A stretch of DNA of 64,000 nt. It comes from Ancylobacter sonchi (lineage in GTDB: Bacteria > Pseudomonadota > Alphaproteobacteria > Rhizobiales > Xanthobacteraceae). The notes beneath the pieces are model-generated. The model worked only from the letters and a program-made list of their open reading frames with translations, searched no databases and was not told where the DNA came from. The DNA is taken from positions 372,001 to 436,000 of the forward strand of contig NZ_JAHBGF010000046.1 in the NCBI RefSeq assembly GCF_018390695.1, given 5' to 3'. Shown piece after piece: positions 8,589 through 16,981 of the stretch (positions within the stretch are counted from its first letter, which is position 1; every line of letters starts with the position of its first letter). The translations under genes and the position numbers were made by a program.

Positions 8589-9806
8589 TCAGAACAGCGG
8601 ATCGGAAGGGGTGTCGCCGAGCGTCAGCGCCAGGCGATGCATCAGGTGTTCGGCGCGGGCGAGTTCGTCGAGGCCGATCCATTCGTCGGCCTTGTGCGCG
8701 CGGGCGATGTCGCCCGGGCCGCACACCAGCGTCGCAATGCCGGCCTCGTCATAGAGCCCGGCCTCGGTGCCATAGGCCAGCGTGATCGGCGCCTCGTTGG
8801 AGCCGGCGAGCCGGGAGAGCCTGGCGGCGGCCGGCAGATCTGCCGGGGTGTCGAGGCCGGGATAGGCGCTGATCGGTTCGACCGTGATGTCGGCCTCGGG
8901 CGCCTGCGCCTTCAGGTTTGCGCGCACCTCGGCGACGAGCGCGTCGATGCGGGCCTTGATGGTGGCGGCGTCGGCACCGGGAATGGTGCGCACCTCATAG
9001 TCGAGCACCGCGCGATCGGGGACGAGGTTCAGCGCCGTGCCGCCATGCAGCGCGCCGACATGCACGGTGGTGTAGGGCGGCTCGAAGGCGTCGTCGGTGA
9101 TCGTGGTGAGCGAGGCGCCGATCGCCTCCAACCCGACGACGATCTTGGCGGCGGCGTTCACTGCATTGGCGGCGCGATGGGGCAGGGCGGAATGCCCGCC
9201 CTTGCCGGTGATGATGAGGCGGTTGGCGAACTTGCCCTTGTGCGCCCGCGCCACCTTGAGCGAGCTCGGCTCGCCGACGAGGCACAGCATTGGGGGCACC
9301 GCGAGCGCGGCGGTGGCGGCGACGAGATCGGGCGCGCCGGCGCAGCCGACCTCCTCGTCATAGGAGAAGCACAGATGCACCGGGCGCTGCGTGGCGTGGC
9401 GCACGAAGTCCGGCACCGCCGCCAGCACGGTGGCGAGGAAGCCCTTCATGTCGGAGGAGCCGCGCCCATAGAGCTTGCCGTCGCGGATCGTCGCGGTGAA
9501 GGGCGGGCTCGACCAGTCCTGTCCCTCCACCGGCACCACGTCGGTATGGGCGGAGAGCGCGAGGCCGGGGGCATCGGCCGGGCCGATGGTGGCGAGCAGC
9601 GAGGCCTTGTCGCCGCCGGCGTTGTAGAGACGCCGGCTGGTGACGCCGTGTTCGGCGAGATAAGCCTCGATGTAGTCGACGACCGGCAGGTTGGAGACGG
9701 CACTGATCGAGGGAAACGCGATCAGGTCGGCCAGAAGACGCAGAAGCCCGGCCGAGGGCTCGGCGCCCTCCGCTGCGGTCCCGCTACGCAACGCCCCCAC
9801 GCTCAT
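8589..9806 (-). CDS. M20 family deacylase, acetylornithine deacetylase (ArgE)-like
   Basis: The 405-aa di-zinc amidohydrolase shows all metal motifs: SAHTDVVPV (His87), GRGSSDMKG (bridging Asp119), SYDEEVGCAG (general base Glu151 and metal Glu152), a GEPSS acidic ligand and a C-terminal AHKADEW His. A dimerisation domain sits between the halves (GKGGHSALP). Members release acyl or carbamoyl groups from amino acids. ArgE itself is possible, but the location between a flavin reductase (3-bp gap) and a RidA-like gene argues for cleavage of an N-acylated catabolic intermediate. Confidence 0.9.
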   Translation of the reverse strand: MSVGALRSGTAAEGAEPSAGLLRLLADLIAFPSISAVSNLPVVDYIEAYLAEHGVTSRRLYNAGGDKASLLATIGPADAPGLALSAHTDVVPVEGQDWSSPPFTATIRDGKLYGRGSSDMKGFLATVLAAVPDFVRHATQRPVHLCFSYDEEVGCAGAPDLVAATAALAVPPMLCLVGEPSSLKVARAHKGKFANRLIITGKGGHSALPHRAANAVNAAAKIVVGLEAIGASLTTITDDAFEPPYTTVHVGALHGGTALNLVPDRAVLDYEVRTIPGADAATIKARIDALVAEVRANLKAQAPEADITVEPISAYPGLDTPADLPAAARLSRLAGSNEAPITLAYGTEAGLYDEAGIATLVCGPGDIARAHKADEWIGLDELARAEHLMHRLALTLGDTPSDPLF

Positions 9807-9809
9807 GCC

Positions 9810-10316
9810 TTACGCGACCTCGAGCTTGTGGTAGCCGCGGTTGGAATAGACCAGCGGCTTGGTCTCGAAGCTTTCCAGCGCCACCACCTCGCCGGCGATG
9901 ATGTGGTGGGTGCCGAACTCGAACACGCTGGCGATCTTGCAGTCGAAGCGGCACAGGGCACCCGGCAGCACCGGCGCGCCGGTATGGAGGGCGTCCCATT
10001 CCGCCACCGCGAAACGATCCTCGCGCAGCTCCGGGATCAGGCCGGCAAAGCTGTCGGCCACCCGGTGCTGGTCATGGGCGAGGATGTTGGCGGCGAACAC
10101 GCCGTTGCTCAGCAGCGTCGACAGGATGCGGCTGCCCTTGTGCAGGCAGAACAGCACCGAGGGCGGCTCCATCGACAGCGAGCACAGCGAGGAGACGGTG
10201 ACGCCGCCCCGTCCGGCTTCGCCGTCGGTGGTCACGACGGTCACGCCGGAGGCGGTACGCCCCATGGCAGCGCGAAAATCGGCCTGACTGAAGAGGGCGG
10301 CGTCGATCTGGCTCAT
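9810..10316 (-). CDS. Flavin reductase, partner of the HpaB-type monooxygenase
   Basis: The 168-aa protein of the HpaC/RutF flavin-reductase-like family carries TASGVTVVTTDG, GVTVSSLCSLSMEPPSVLFCL and NILAHDQ. It should use NAD(P)H to make reduced flavin for the adjacent oxygenase. Its ATG overlaps the monooxygenase stop by 4 bp (ATGA), the classic arrangement for coupled two-component systems. Length is typical. Confidence 0.93.
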   Translation of the reverse strand: MSQIDAALFSQADFRAAMGRTASGVTVVTTDGEAGRGGVTVSSLCSLSMEPPSVLFCLHKGSRILSTLLSNGVFAANILAHDQHRVADSFAGLIPELREDRFAVAEWDALHTGAPVLPGALCRFDCKIASVFEFGTHHIIAGEVVALESFETKPLVYSNRGYHKLEVA

Positions 10317-11767
10317 TTTCCGGTACCCATCACCTTGTCCGACAGGCCGGCCGCCTTGCGCACGAAGTCGAGCGGGCCGGAGAAGTCGAAGCTGTTGTAG
10401 ACGGCGTTCAGGTGGTTGAAGTGCGGCGCCTGCGCGAACTGCACGAAGGTCAGCCGGTGGCCGGCATAGTCGGAGTTGAGCAGGTCGCGGGCGAAGGCCA
10501 GCAGCTTGCGGCGGTCCTCGCTCTCCCACTGCTTGTTCAGCGAGTAGAACTTCTTCAGCCAGTCGCCCGAGCCCTCGGCCTCGAAGGCGGCGGCGTTCGG
10601 GGTGACGCAGATCTGGCCGCCGCACAGTTCGCGGGCGATGTGCATCATCGCCGGCAGGCCGCTGCAGGCATGGACGCGGCCGGCATAGAGCATCGACTGG
10701 TTGGGCATCAGAAGCCCGCCGGGGCTCTTCTCGGCCAGCGTGATCGCGGCGGTGAGATGCGCGTTGATGCCCTCGCGGTAGACCACGAGGTCGGCGAGCT
10801 TCTCACGCACCGACTGCAGCTTGTCGAGGCCGGTCTGCTTGGCGTTCCACATCGCCGCGCCGATCATCATGTCGGCGACGTAAAGCAGGCGGTGCACATA
10901 GGGGAAGGCGGAGTAGCGGTGCAGCGTGGCGCGGATGAACTGCGCCGCCTTGGTGTGCCGGTAGAAGAACACGTTCTCCCACGGGATCAGCACGTTGTCG
11001 AAGATCACCAGCGATTCGACCTCGTCGAACTTGTTGGCGAGCGGGTAGTCCTTCGGGTTGTTGCGCCCGGCAAAGGAGGAGCGGCAGATCTGCCGCACGC
11101 CCGGCGCGCCCATGTCGATGATGCCGCCCACCGCGTAGTCGGACAGCGTCTCGTTGGTCCAGGCGCCGACGGTCGGCTTCAGGAAGGCCTGGTCGGCATA
11201 GGCGGCGGCGGTCTCGTATTTGGCGCCGCGGATGACGATGCCGGCATCGGTCTCCTTGACCACATGCACCATCATGTCGGGGTCCTGCTCCTGCGGCGGC
11301 AGGGAACGGTCGCCCTTGGGGTCGGTGTTGGCCGAGATGTGGAAGATGTCGTTCTCGAAGATGTTCTGCACGTGCCGGTCGACATTGTCGGCGAAGCGCG
11401 GGTCGAACTCGGCGAGCACGTCGCGCCCGTCGATCAGCGACCACACCTCGCCGATGGTCTCGTCGCCGACGCGGGTGACCACGCCGCCAATGTCCTGCAT
11501 CACCGCGTCGACGGCCTCGACCTTGTCGGTCCAGTCCTTGGTGTCACGCGGCGGCTTGTAGAAGATGGTGTTGCGCTTGTTGTCCTCGACGTAGGTCAGG
11601 CGGTCCTGGTACTTCGCCTCATGGGCCATGTCGTACATGCGGGCCCGAACGTCGACGATCGGCTTGAAGGCCGGGTGCTGGGTGACGTCCTTCACCCGCT
11701 CGCCGTCCATCCAGACCTCACGGCCGTCCTGAAGTCCCTCACGATACTGGTCGCCGGTACGGATCAT
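10313..11767 (-). CDS. HpaB family flavin-dependent monooxygenase
   Basis: Two-component monooxygenase of 484 aa, related to 4-hydroxyphenylacetate 3-hydroxylase, pyrrole-2-carboxylate and chlorophenol oxygenases (group D). It starts MIRTGDQYREGL, the usual HpaB N-terminus, and contains the N-terminal domain to about residue 280 and a helical C-terminal domain (GRVHACSGLPAMMHIARELC, QICVTPNAAAFE). The substrate is not deducible. Lack of aromatic ring-cleavage genes nearby and presence of amidase-type genes suggest that it may oxidise a nitrogen heterocycle. First gene of the leftward operon, divergent from a LysR gene; an AAGGAT ribosome site and a palindrome lie just upstream. Confidence 0.9.
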   Translation of the reverse strand: MIRTGDQYREGLQDGREVWMDGERVKDVTQHPAFKPIVDVRARMYDMAHEAKYQDRLTYVEDNKRNTIFYKPPRDTKDWTDKVEAVDAVMQDIGGVVTRVGDETIGEVWSLIDGRDVLAEFDPRFADNVDRHVQNIFENDIFHISANTDPKGDRSLPPQEQDPDMMVHVVKETDAGIVIRGAKYETAAAYADQAFLKPTVGAWTNETLSDYAVGGIIDMGAPGVRQICRSSFAGRNNPKDYPLANKFDEVESLVIFDNVLIPWENVFFYRHTKAAQFIRATLHRYSAFPYVHRLLYVADMMIGAAMWNAKQTGLDKLQSVREKLADLVVYREGINAHLTAAITLAEKSPGGLLMPNQSMLYAGRVHACSGLPAMMHIARELCGGQICVTPNAAAFEAEGSGDWLKKFYSLNKQWESEDRRKLLAFARDLLNSDYAGHRLTFVQFAQAPHFNHLNAVYNSFDFSGPLDFVRKAAGLSDKVMGTGK

Positions 11768-11780
11768 GATTCCATCCTTA

Positions 11781-11793
11781 TTCCTGTGAGGAA
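11781..11793. promoter_or_regulatory. Palindromic operator candidate, site 1 (TTCCTGTGAGGAA)
   Basis: TTCCT-GTG-AGGAA is an inverted repeat that also fits the LysR pattern T-N11-A. It lies 14-26 bp before the monooxygenase ATG. An almost identical palindrome occurs at 13754-13768 before the dehydrogenase gene. Its position close to the start codon is more typical of repression than of activation. Confidence 0.5.
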
Positions 11794-11834
11794 ATATTGC
11801 GTCGCGGCGATAGATCGGTAAAATATTATCATTC

Positions 11835-11854
11835 ATTTTTTGGGATAAAAAAAT
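11835..11854. promoter_or_regulatory. AT-rich inverted repeat in the divergent promoter region
   Basis: ATTTTTT-GGGATA-AAAAAAT has perfect 7-bp arms. It sits in the 132-bp AT-rich gap between the divergent monooxygenase and LysR genes, where promoters and the regulator site are expected. It may be a binding site or just promoter-region A/T tracts. Confidence 0.3.
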
Positions 11855-11899
11855 CCGATGCGGAAAGGCCGAGGCGAGTGAACCGATGCGAGTGAACCC

Positions 11900-12844
11900 A
11901 TGAACGTCTCGCTCCGGGCCCTGCGCTACGTCGTGGCGACCGCCGACTTCGGCAATCTGACCGAGGCGGCGAAGTTCCTGAACGTGTCGCAGCCCTCGAT
12001 CTCGGCGGCGGTGGCGCAGTTCGAGGCCGAATGCGGCGTGCAGATCTTCGTGCGCCACCACGCCAAGGGCGTCACCACCACCATTGCCGGCACCCGCATC
12101 ATCAACGAGGCGCGGCTCTTGCTTAACCACGCCCGCGACTTCGGCCAGAACGCCCGGGCGATGGCCGACGAGGTGCGCGGCGAGATCACGGTGGGCTGCT
12201 TCTGGACGCTGGCCACCCATTTCATGCCGAGCCTGCTGTCCGACTTTGCCGAAAGCCATCCCGGCATCTCGGTCAGCCTCGACGAGGGCGACCAGGCGCA
12301 GATCCTCGACGCCATCATCTCCGGCCGCACCGAGCTCGCCTTTTCCTATGAATTCGCCGTGCCAGAAGAGGTGGTGGCCGAGCCGCTGGCCGAGCTGCCG
12401 CCCTATGTGGTGCTGCATCCCGATCATCCGCTCGCCCAGCGCGACAACGTCCGCCTCGCCGACCTCAAGGACGAGCCCTTCATCCTGCTCGACCTGCCGC
12501 ATTCGCGCGACTATTTCCTCGGCCTGTTCCGCGCGGTGGGCATCGAGCCGCGCATCGCCTTCCGCTCCAAGGCCTATGAGCTGACACGCGGCCTGGTCGG
12601 CCACGGGCGCGGCTATACCATCCAGAACGTCATGCCGCGCACCCAGACCACGCATGATGGCGGCCGGGTGGCGGCGGTGCCGCTGGTGGAGCGGCTGGAG
12701 CCGGTGCATCTCGTCAGCCTGCGGTTGCGGCGGCAGGCGCCGCGTCCGGCGGTGGAGGTGTTCGCCCGCCATTTGAAGGAATCGTTCTCGCCCGGCGGGG
12801 TGTTCGCCCCCGGCACGCTGTCGCCGCAGGTGACCATACGCTGA
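11900..12844 (+). CDS. LysR family transcriptional regulator
   Basis: The 314-aa regulator has an N-terminal winged helix (NLTEAAKFLNVSQPSISAAV, residues ~17-36) and a LysR substrate-binding domain (ITVGCFWTLATHFMPSLL, VSLDEGDQAQILDAI, YVVLHPDHPLAQRD). Divergent from the HpaB operon, it is the expected local regulator of the catabolic island and the importer. The ATG at 11900 follows a short direct repeat GCGAGTGAACC; the ATG at 11886 is out of frame. The C-terminus carries a short non-conserved tail. Its inducer would be the pathway substrate or an intermediate. Confidence 0.93.
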   Translation: MNVSLRALRYVVATADFGNLTEAAKFLNVSQPSISAAVAQFEAECGVQIFVRHHAKGVTTTIAGTRIINEARLLLNHARDFGQNARAMADEVRGEITVGCFWTLATHFMPSLLSDFAESHPGISVSLDEGDQAQILDAIISGRTELAFSYEFAVPEEVVAEPLAELPPYVVLHPDHPLAQRDNVRLADLKDEPFILLDLPHSRDYFLGLFRAVGIEPRIAFRSKAYELTRGLVGHGRGYTIQNVMPRTQTTHDGGRVAAVPLVERLEPVHLVSLRLRRQAPRPAVEVFARHLKESFSPGGVFAPGTLSPQVTIR

Positions 12845-12904
12845 GTCCTCCGGCGGGCGCCGCAACGGCCGGGAACGGGGGCGGTCGTCGTTCCCCGACA
12901 CCTT

Positions 12905-12924
12905 CCTCTCCCCTTGGGGAGAGG
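12905..12924. terminator. Hairpin after the LysR gene
   Basis: CCTCTCCCC-TT-GGGGAGAGG forms a strong stem about 60 bp after the LysR stop, but no T-run follows. A related C-rich hairpin lies at 16034-16060, so this may be an interspersed repeat that also stops transcription. The rest of the 251-bp gap to the HutD-like gene shows no gene. Confidence 0.4.
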
Positions 12925-13095
12925 TGTGCGCTGGTACCTCCGCCTCCATAACCGCGCCCTATGCAATCCATCGGCAAACTGTTGCCATGGCGTCCGCTTC
13001 CCCCGATTGCCGGGGCGTAACGACGCTCGTTAGTCTCCGGCCTCTTTGGCAGAGGGGGAGCGTCGCCGGCGGGTCCGGCGGCGTGGGAGTGCATC

Positions 13096-13689
13096 ATGTC
13101 GCTGAAAGTCCTGACCATGTCCGACTACGTCGTCACGCCGTGGAAGAACGGCGGCGGCGTCACCAGCGACGTGTTCCTGTTCCCCGAGGGGGCGACGCAT
13201 GAAAGCTTCGACATCCGCCTCAGCCTGGCGCCTATCGTCGCTGAGGGCGCCTTCTCCTCCTTCCCCGGCATCGACCGCCACATCACCCGCCTCAGCGCCG
13301 CCCCGCTCGGCCTCGTCTTCGGCCGCGAGACCCGCGAGCTGAAGCGGCTGGAGCCGCTCTATTTCGACAGTGTGCTGCAGCCGCGCTCGGTGCTGCCGGA
13401 CGGGCCGGCTGAGGTGCTCAACGTGATGACGCGGCGCGGGCGCTGGAACGCGCAGGTCATGCCGGTCGCCGGAGCCAACGAGCCGCTGCTGGCGGTGCCC
13501 GATGGCGGGCTCGTGGTGCTGCATGCGGTCTCCGGCGCCTGGCAGGTCGGCGACCGGGTGGGCTCGGTGATCGTGCGTCCGGGCGAGACGCTGATCGCCC
13601 GCGAGGAGACGACGCTGCGTGCCTCCTCGCAGCGTGATGGCGAGGCGATCGTCGCCTTCCTGTCGCCGACCCGGCGCCAGGATAGCTAG
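13096..13689 (+). CDS. HutD family protein (cupin fold)
   Basis: The 197-aa protein opens with the HutD signature TPWKNGGGVTSDVFLFPEG and continues with FDIRLSLAPI and FSSFPGIDRHITRL. HutD proteins are beta-barrel (bicupin) proteins that tune histidine utilisation in Pseudomonas, possibly by binding a pathway metabolite such as formylated glutamate. No other hut genes are present, so here it may sense or buffer an intermediate of the neighbouring pathway. It lies between the LysR gene and the dehydrogenase, in the same direction. Confidence 0.88.
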   Translation: MSLKVLTMSDYVVTPWKNGGGVTSDVFLFPEGATHESFDIRLSLAPIVAEGAFSSFPGIDRHITRLSAAPLGLVFGRETRELKRLEPLYFDSVLQPRSVLPDGPAEVLNVMTRRGRWNAQVMPVAGANEPLLAVPDGGLVVLHAVSGAWQVGDRVGSVIVRPGETLIAREETTLRASSQRDGEAIVAFLSPTRRQDS

Positions 13690-13753
13690 ATTTATTTTTC
13701 CAATCTTGGGTAACAATAAAAAGTATTTTTCTATTTAGCTCGCAACCGCAACA

Positions 13754-13768
13754 TTTCCTGTCAGGAAA
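13754..13768. promoter_or_regulatory. Palindromic operator candidate, site 2 (TTTCCTGTCAGGAAA)
   Basis: TTTCCTG-T-CAGGAAA is a perfect inverted repeat 71 bp before the dehydrogenase ATG, in an AT-rich promoter region (13690-13770). Its core TTCCTGTCAGGAA differs by one base from site 1 before the monooxygenase gene and also fits T-N11-A. Confidence 0.55.
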
Positions 13769-13838
13769 AACACCGACGGGAATTGCATTCGATGCAGCGC
13801 TTCGCCGACTCTGCACGCCTCAACAAGGAGGCCCCGTA

Positions 13839-14774
13839 ATGGGACGCGATGCCCTCGTCTTCTACAGCCCCGTCGACAGCGCCGAGGAATGGCGCGCGGC
13901 GATGGCCGCCGAACTGCCCGATCTCGATTTCCGCGTCGACCCCGAGGTCGGCGATCCGTCCGAGGTCCACTATGTCCTCGCCTGGACACCGCCGGATGGT
14001 TTCTTCGCCCGCTTCCCGAATCTGAAGCTGGTCACCAATCTCGGTGCCGGCGTCGATCGGCTGGTCAATCGCGACGACCTGGTGCCGGTGCATTTCTCGC
14101 GCCTGAACGACACCGGCATGACGGCGATGATGACCAGCTACGTCGTCTTCGCCGTCACCCGCTACGCCCGCGACATGCACGTCTTCGAGCGCGCCAAGCG
14201 GCGCGGCGAGTGGGAATATGTGCATCCGCGCCCGCTCGCCGACATCAAGGTCGCCGTGCTCGGCCTCGGCGAGCTCGGCGGTCCCGCCGCCGCCATGCTG
14301 GCGCAGATGGGCTATGCCGTCTCCGGCTGGTCGCGCTCGCTGAAGTCCATCCCCGGCGTGCGCTCGCTCACCGGCCGCGAGGGTCTGGAAACCATCCTCC
14401 GGGAAAGCGAGATCGTCGTCAGCCTCATCCCGCTGACCAAGGAATCGCGCGGCTTGCTCGGTGCCGCCGAACTCGCCTTGATGCCGAAGGGCGCCAAGTT
14501 CATCAACGCCTCGCGCGGGCCGGTGGTCGACGAGGACGCGCTCGTCGCCGCGCTCACCTCCGGCACCCTGGCCGAGGCGACGCTCGACGTCTTCAATGTC
14601 GAGCCGCTGCCCACCGGCCATCCGCTCTGGGCGCTCGACAACGTGTTGATCACCCCGCACATGGCCAGCATCACCGTGCCGGCGCTCGCCGCCCGCGACG
14701 TCGCCGAGAGCATTCGCCGCGTGCGCGCCGGCCAGCCGCCGCTGCATGAGATCGATCCCGCCCGCGGCTACTAG
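13839..14774 (+). CDS. D-2-hydroxyacid dehydrogenase (NAD-dependent)
   Basis: The 311-aa protein is of the glyoxylate/hydroxypyruvate reductase (GhrA-like) type. The nucleotide-binding motif is VLGLGELGGPAAAML. The catalytic Arg lies in FINASRGPVVDE, the Glu in DVFNVEPLPTGHPLW and the His in VLITPHMAS. It would interconvert a 2-oxoacid and a D-2-hydroxyacid, perhaps the final product of the linked pathway. An AAGGAGG ribosome site lies just before the ATG. It has its own AT-rich promoter with a palindrome, and the ABC importer genes follow. Confidence 0.9.
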   Translation: MGRDALVFYSPVDSAEEWRAAMAAELPDLDFRVDPEVGDPSEVHYVLAWTPPDGFFARFPNLKLVTNLGAGVDRLVNRDDLVPVHFSRLNDTGMTAMMTSYVVFAVTRYARDMHVFERAKRRGEWEYVHPRPLADIKVAVLGLGELGGPAAAMLAQMGYAVSGWSRSLKSIPGVRSLTGREGLETILRESEIVVSLIPLTKESRGLLGAAELALMPKGAKFINASRGPVVDEDALVAALTSGTLAEATLDVFNVEPLPTGHPLWALDNVLITPHMASITVPALAARDVAESIRRVRAGQPPLHEIDPARGY

Positions 14775-14810
14775 CTCGCGGGCAGGCGGCTCGCGGCCAA
14801 CGATGTCGCG

Positions 14811-14825
14811 GCCGGAAATTCCGGC
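14811..14825. promoter_or_regulatory. Palindrome GCCGGAA-A-TTCCGGC before the binding-protein gene
   Basis: A perfect 7-bp inverted repeat with one central base lies between the dehydrogenase stop and the importer gene. It may be an operator or the base of a processing hairpin; the sequence does not decide. Confidence 0.3.
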
Positions 14826-14858
14826 GGGTCATGCCGCCCAATGAAGAGAGGTGGAACT

Positions 14859-15884
14859 ATGAAGAAGCTTGCTTTCGCGCTTGGCGCGCTGGCTGTGATG
14901 GCCTCGGCCACCGTTGCCTCGGCCCAGGAGAAGCTGGTCATCAGCACCTGGGGCGGCAACTGGAAGGAAGGCGTCGCCATCGTCGGCAAGGAATTCACCA
15001 AGCGCACCGGCGTCGAGGTGGAGTACATCACCGGCGGCACGCTGGACCGTCTGGCCAAGGCCAAGGTCGCCCGCGACAACCCGGAATCCGACCTCGTCAA
15101 CACCACCGCCCATGTCGGCTATCTCTATTATTCCGACGGGCTGATGGAGAAGCTCGACTGGTCGAAGATCCCGAACGCCGCCAAGCTCTACCCGATGGCG
15201 AAGCGCTCGGACTACACCGTCGCCGACTATGTCTACGTCTACACGCCGGCCTTCCGTAAGGACCTGATGCCGAAGGACTTCAAGATCACCAGCTGGGAAG
15301 ACCTGTGGAGCCCGGCGGTCGCCGGCAAGCTCGGCCTGCCCGACTTCGATCCGAGCCACGTCATCATCGCCGCCACCAAGCTCGCCGGCGTGAAGCCGGA
15401 GGAGTGGGACAAGGTGAAGCCGAAGCTGCTCGAGCTGAAGAAGAGCATCAAGGCCTTCTACCAGTCGGATGCCACCAGCCAGAACCTGATGCGCACCGGC
15501 GAGACGCCGGTCCAGGTGCTCTTGAACATCAACGGCTACCACCTTGAGAAGCTCGGCATGGATGTCGAGATCGACGTGCCGAAGGAAGGCGCCGTCGCCG
15601 GTACCGACGTGTGGGGCATCAACGCCAACTCCAAGAAGAAGGCGCTGGCCGAGCAGTTCCTCAACATCGCGCTCGAGCCGGCGATGCTCGCCCAGCTGTG
15701 CAACTTCCACAAGTGCTCGCCGATGACCTCGGAGGCGAAGCTCGATCCGGAAATCGCCAAGCTGCCGGGCATCTTCACCAGCCAGGAAGCCATCGAGAAG
15801 GGCGCCATCGTCCTCGACGACAAGACCTATGCCACCCTGCTGCCGCAGTGGAAGGCGTGGTTCACCGAGAACATGATGCACTGA
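14859..15884 (+). CDS. ABC importer periplasmic binding protein (spermidine/putrescine type)
   Basis: The 341-aa extracellular solute-binding protein has a signal peptide cleaved at ASA-Q (MKKLAFALGALAVMASATVA...). The mature protein starts EKLVISTWGGNW, as in PotD/PotF-like proteins of the family-1 class. The ATG at 14859 is chosen because GAGAGG lies 8-9 bp upstream; the ATG at 14841 would put charged residues before the signal. Ligands of this subclass include polyamines, opines and other small cationic or amphoteric nitrogen compounds. It heads a four-gene transporter, separated from the first permease by 229 bp. Confidence 0.92.
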   Translation: MKKLAFALGALAVMASATVASAQEKLVISTWGGNWKEGVAIVGKEFTKRTGVEVEYITGGTLDRLAKAKVARDNPESDLVNTTAHVGYLYYSDGLMEKLDWSKIPNAAKLYPMAKRSDYTVADYVYVYTPAFRKDLMPKDFKITSWEDLWSPAVAGKLGLPDFDPSHVIIAATKLAGVKPEEWDKVKPKLLELKKSIKAFYQSDATSQNLMRTGETPVQVLLNINGYHLEKLGMDVEIDVPKEGAVAGTDVWGINANSKKKALAEQFLNIALEPAMLAQLCNFHKCSPMTSEAKLDPEIAKLPGIFTSQEAIEKGAIVLDDKTYATLLPQWKAWFTENMMH

Positions 15885-16033
15885 GACGCGGAGAGGGCGG
15901 TCGACGGCCTCGCGCTGCCGGCTGTTCCGTTCCACCTGCTTTCCGGACACCGGCGACGCCTGGGAGCCGGGCGAGTTCTCCGGTGTTGACGTGATCCCGG
16001 ATTCGCCTTCGGTTGTCCGGGATGGCGCTCTTC

Positions 16034-16060
16034 CCCCCTCTCCCCAATGGGGCGAGGGGG
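16034..16060. repeat. C-rich hairpin between binding-protein and permease genes
   Basis: CCCCCTC-T-CCCC, loop AAT, GGGG-C-GAGGGGG forms a long stem with one mismatch. It resembles the hairpin at 12905-12924. In this position it could protect the upstream mRNA and raise the amount of binding protein over permease, a common arrangement in ABC operons. Confidence 0.5.
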
Positions 16061-16113
16061 CGTGCCGCCCGTTCACCGTTATCCGTCGCCTGAACCCCAG
16101 CCCCCAAGGCCCG

Positions 16114-16971
16114 ATGCTCGCTAGACGCCCCTTCTTCATCACCTTCCTGGCGCCGGCGGTACTCACCGCGGTGATCCTGGCCGCCGCCATCTTCGAGGTG
16201 CTGCAATACAGCGTGCGCGAGTTCATCCCGGGCTCGCTGAATGTGGGCGGTTTCACGCTCGCCAATTTCGCCGCGCTCAACAAGCCGATCTACTGGTGGG
16301 TGCTGGCCGACACGTTTTTCATCAGCCTGCTCACCGCGATCTTCTCGCTGCTCGCCTCCTATCCGGTTGCCTATGCGCTGGTGCGGGCAAAGAAGGACTG
16401 GGTGCGCTCGGCGCTGGTCTCGCTTTCCATCACCCCTTTGTTCACCGGCGAGATCGTGCGCACCTTCTCCTGGATGCTCACGCTGGGCACCGATGGCTTC
16501 ATCAACTCGATGCTGCGCAAGCTCGGCGTGATCGATATGCCGATCCAGCTGATGTACACCCGCTTCGGCGTGGTGGTGGCGCTGGTGCAGTTCTCCATGC
16601 CGGTGATGATCATCCTGCTCGCCACCGCCATCGCCCATGTCGACCGCGACTGCGAGAAGGCCGCCGCCAATCTCGGTGCCTCGCCCTCGGCGGTGTTCTG
16701 GCGCATCACCCTGCCGCTCACCGTGCCGGGCATCCTGTCGGGCATCGTGGTGGTGTTCGCCTGGACCATGAGCGCCTTCTCCACCCCGCAGCTCATCGGC
16801 GGCGGCAAGATCCTGATGATTTCCAATCTCGCCTATCTGCAGGGCTTCTCGGTGCTCAACCTGCCTTTCGCGGCGACGCTGAGCCTGGTCGCTCTCGTCT
16901 GCGCCCTCGGCAGCCTCGCGCTGATGAAGGGCGTCACCAGCCGCATCGAGCGGCGCCTCGCGGTCAATTGA
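16114..16971 (+). CDS. ABC transporter permease 1 (PotB-like)
   Basis: Inner-membrane subunit of 285 aa with six predicted membrane segments, the first at FFITFLAPAVLTAVILAAAI. The ABC-coupling EAA loop reads EKAAANLGASPSAVFWRITL. The ATG at 16114 is preferred over an upstream in-frame ATG (15991), which would add 41 hydrophilic residues overlapping the hairpin repeat. It forms a heterodimer with the next gene product. Confidence 0.93.
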   Translation: MLARRPFFITFLAPAVLTAVILAAAIFEVLQYSVREFIPGSLNVGGFTLANFAALNKPIYWWVLADTFFISLLTAIFSLLASYPVAYALVRAKKDWVRSALVSLSITPLFTGEIVRTFSWMLTLGTDGFINSMLRKLGVIDMPIQLMYTRFGVVVALVQFSMPVMIILLATAIAHVDRDCEKAAANLGASPSAVFWRITLPLTVPGILSGIVVVFAWTMSAFSTPQLIGGGKILMISNLAYLQGFSVLNLPFAATLSLVALVCALGSLALMKGVTSRIERRLAVN

Positions 16972-16981
16972 GGAGGGAGCG

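Noticed and set aside
7812..10400. Long rightward open frame (862 codons) opposite RidA-like, M20 and flavin reductase genes
   Set aside because: Antisense shadow; the leftward genes have clear motifs and coupled starts and stops.
11768..12949. N-terminal extension of the HpaB frame across the LysR gene
   Set aside because: The HpaB family starts at MIRTGDQ (11767); the rest is the reverse strand of the LysR gene.
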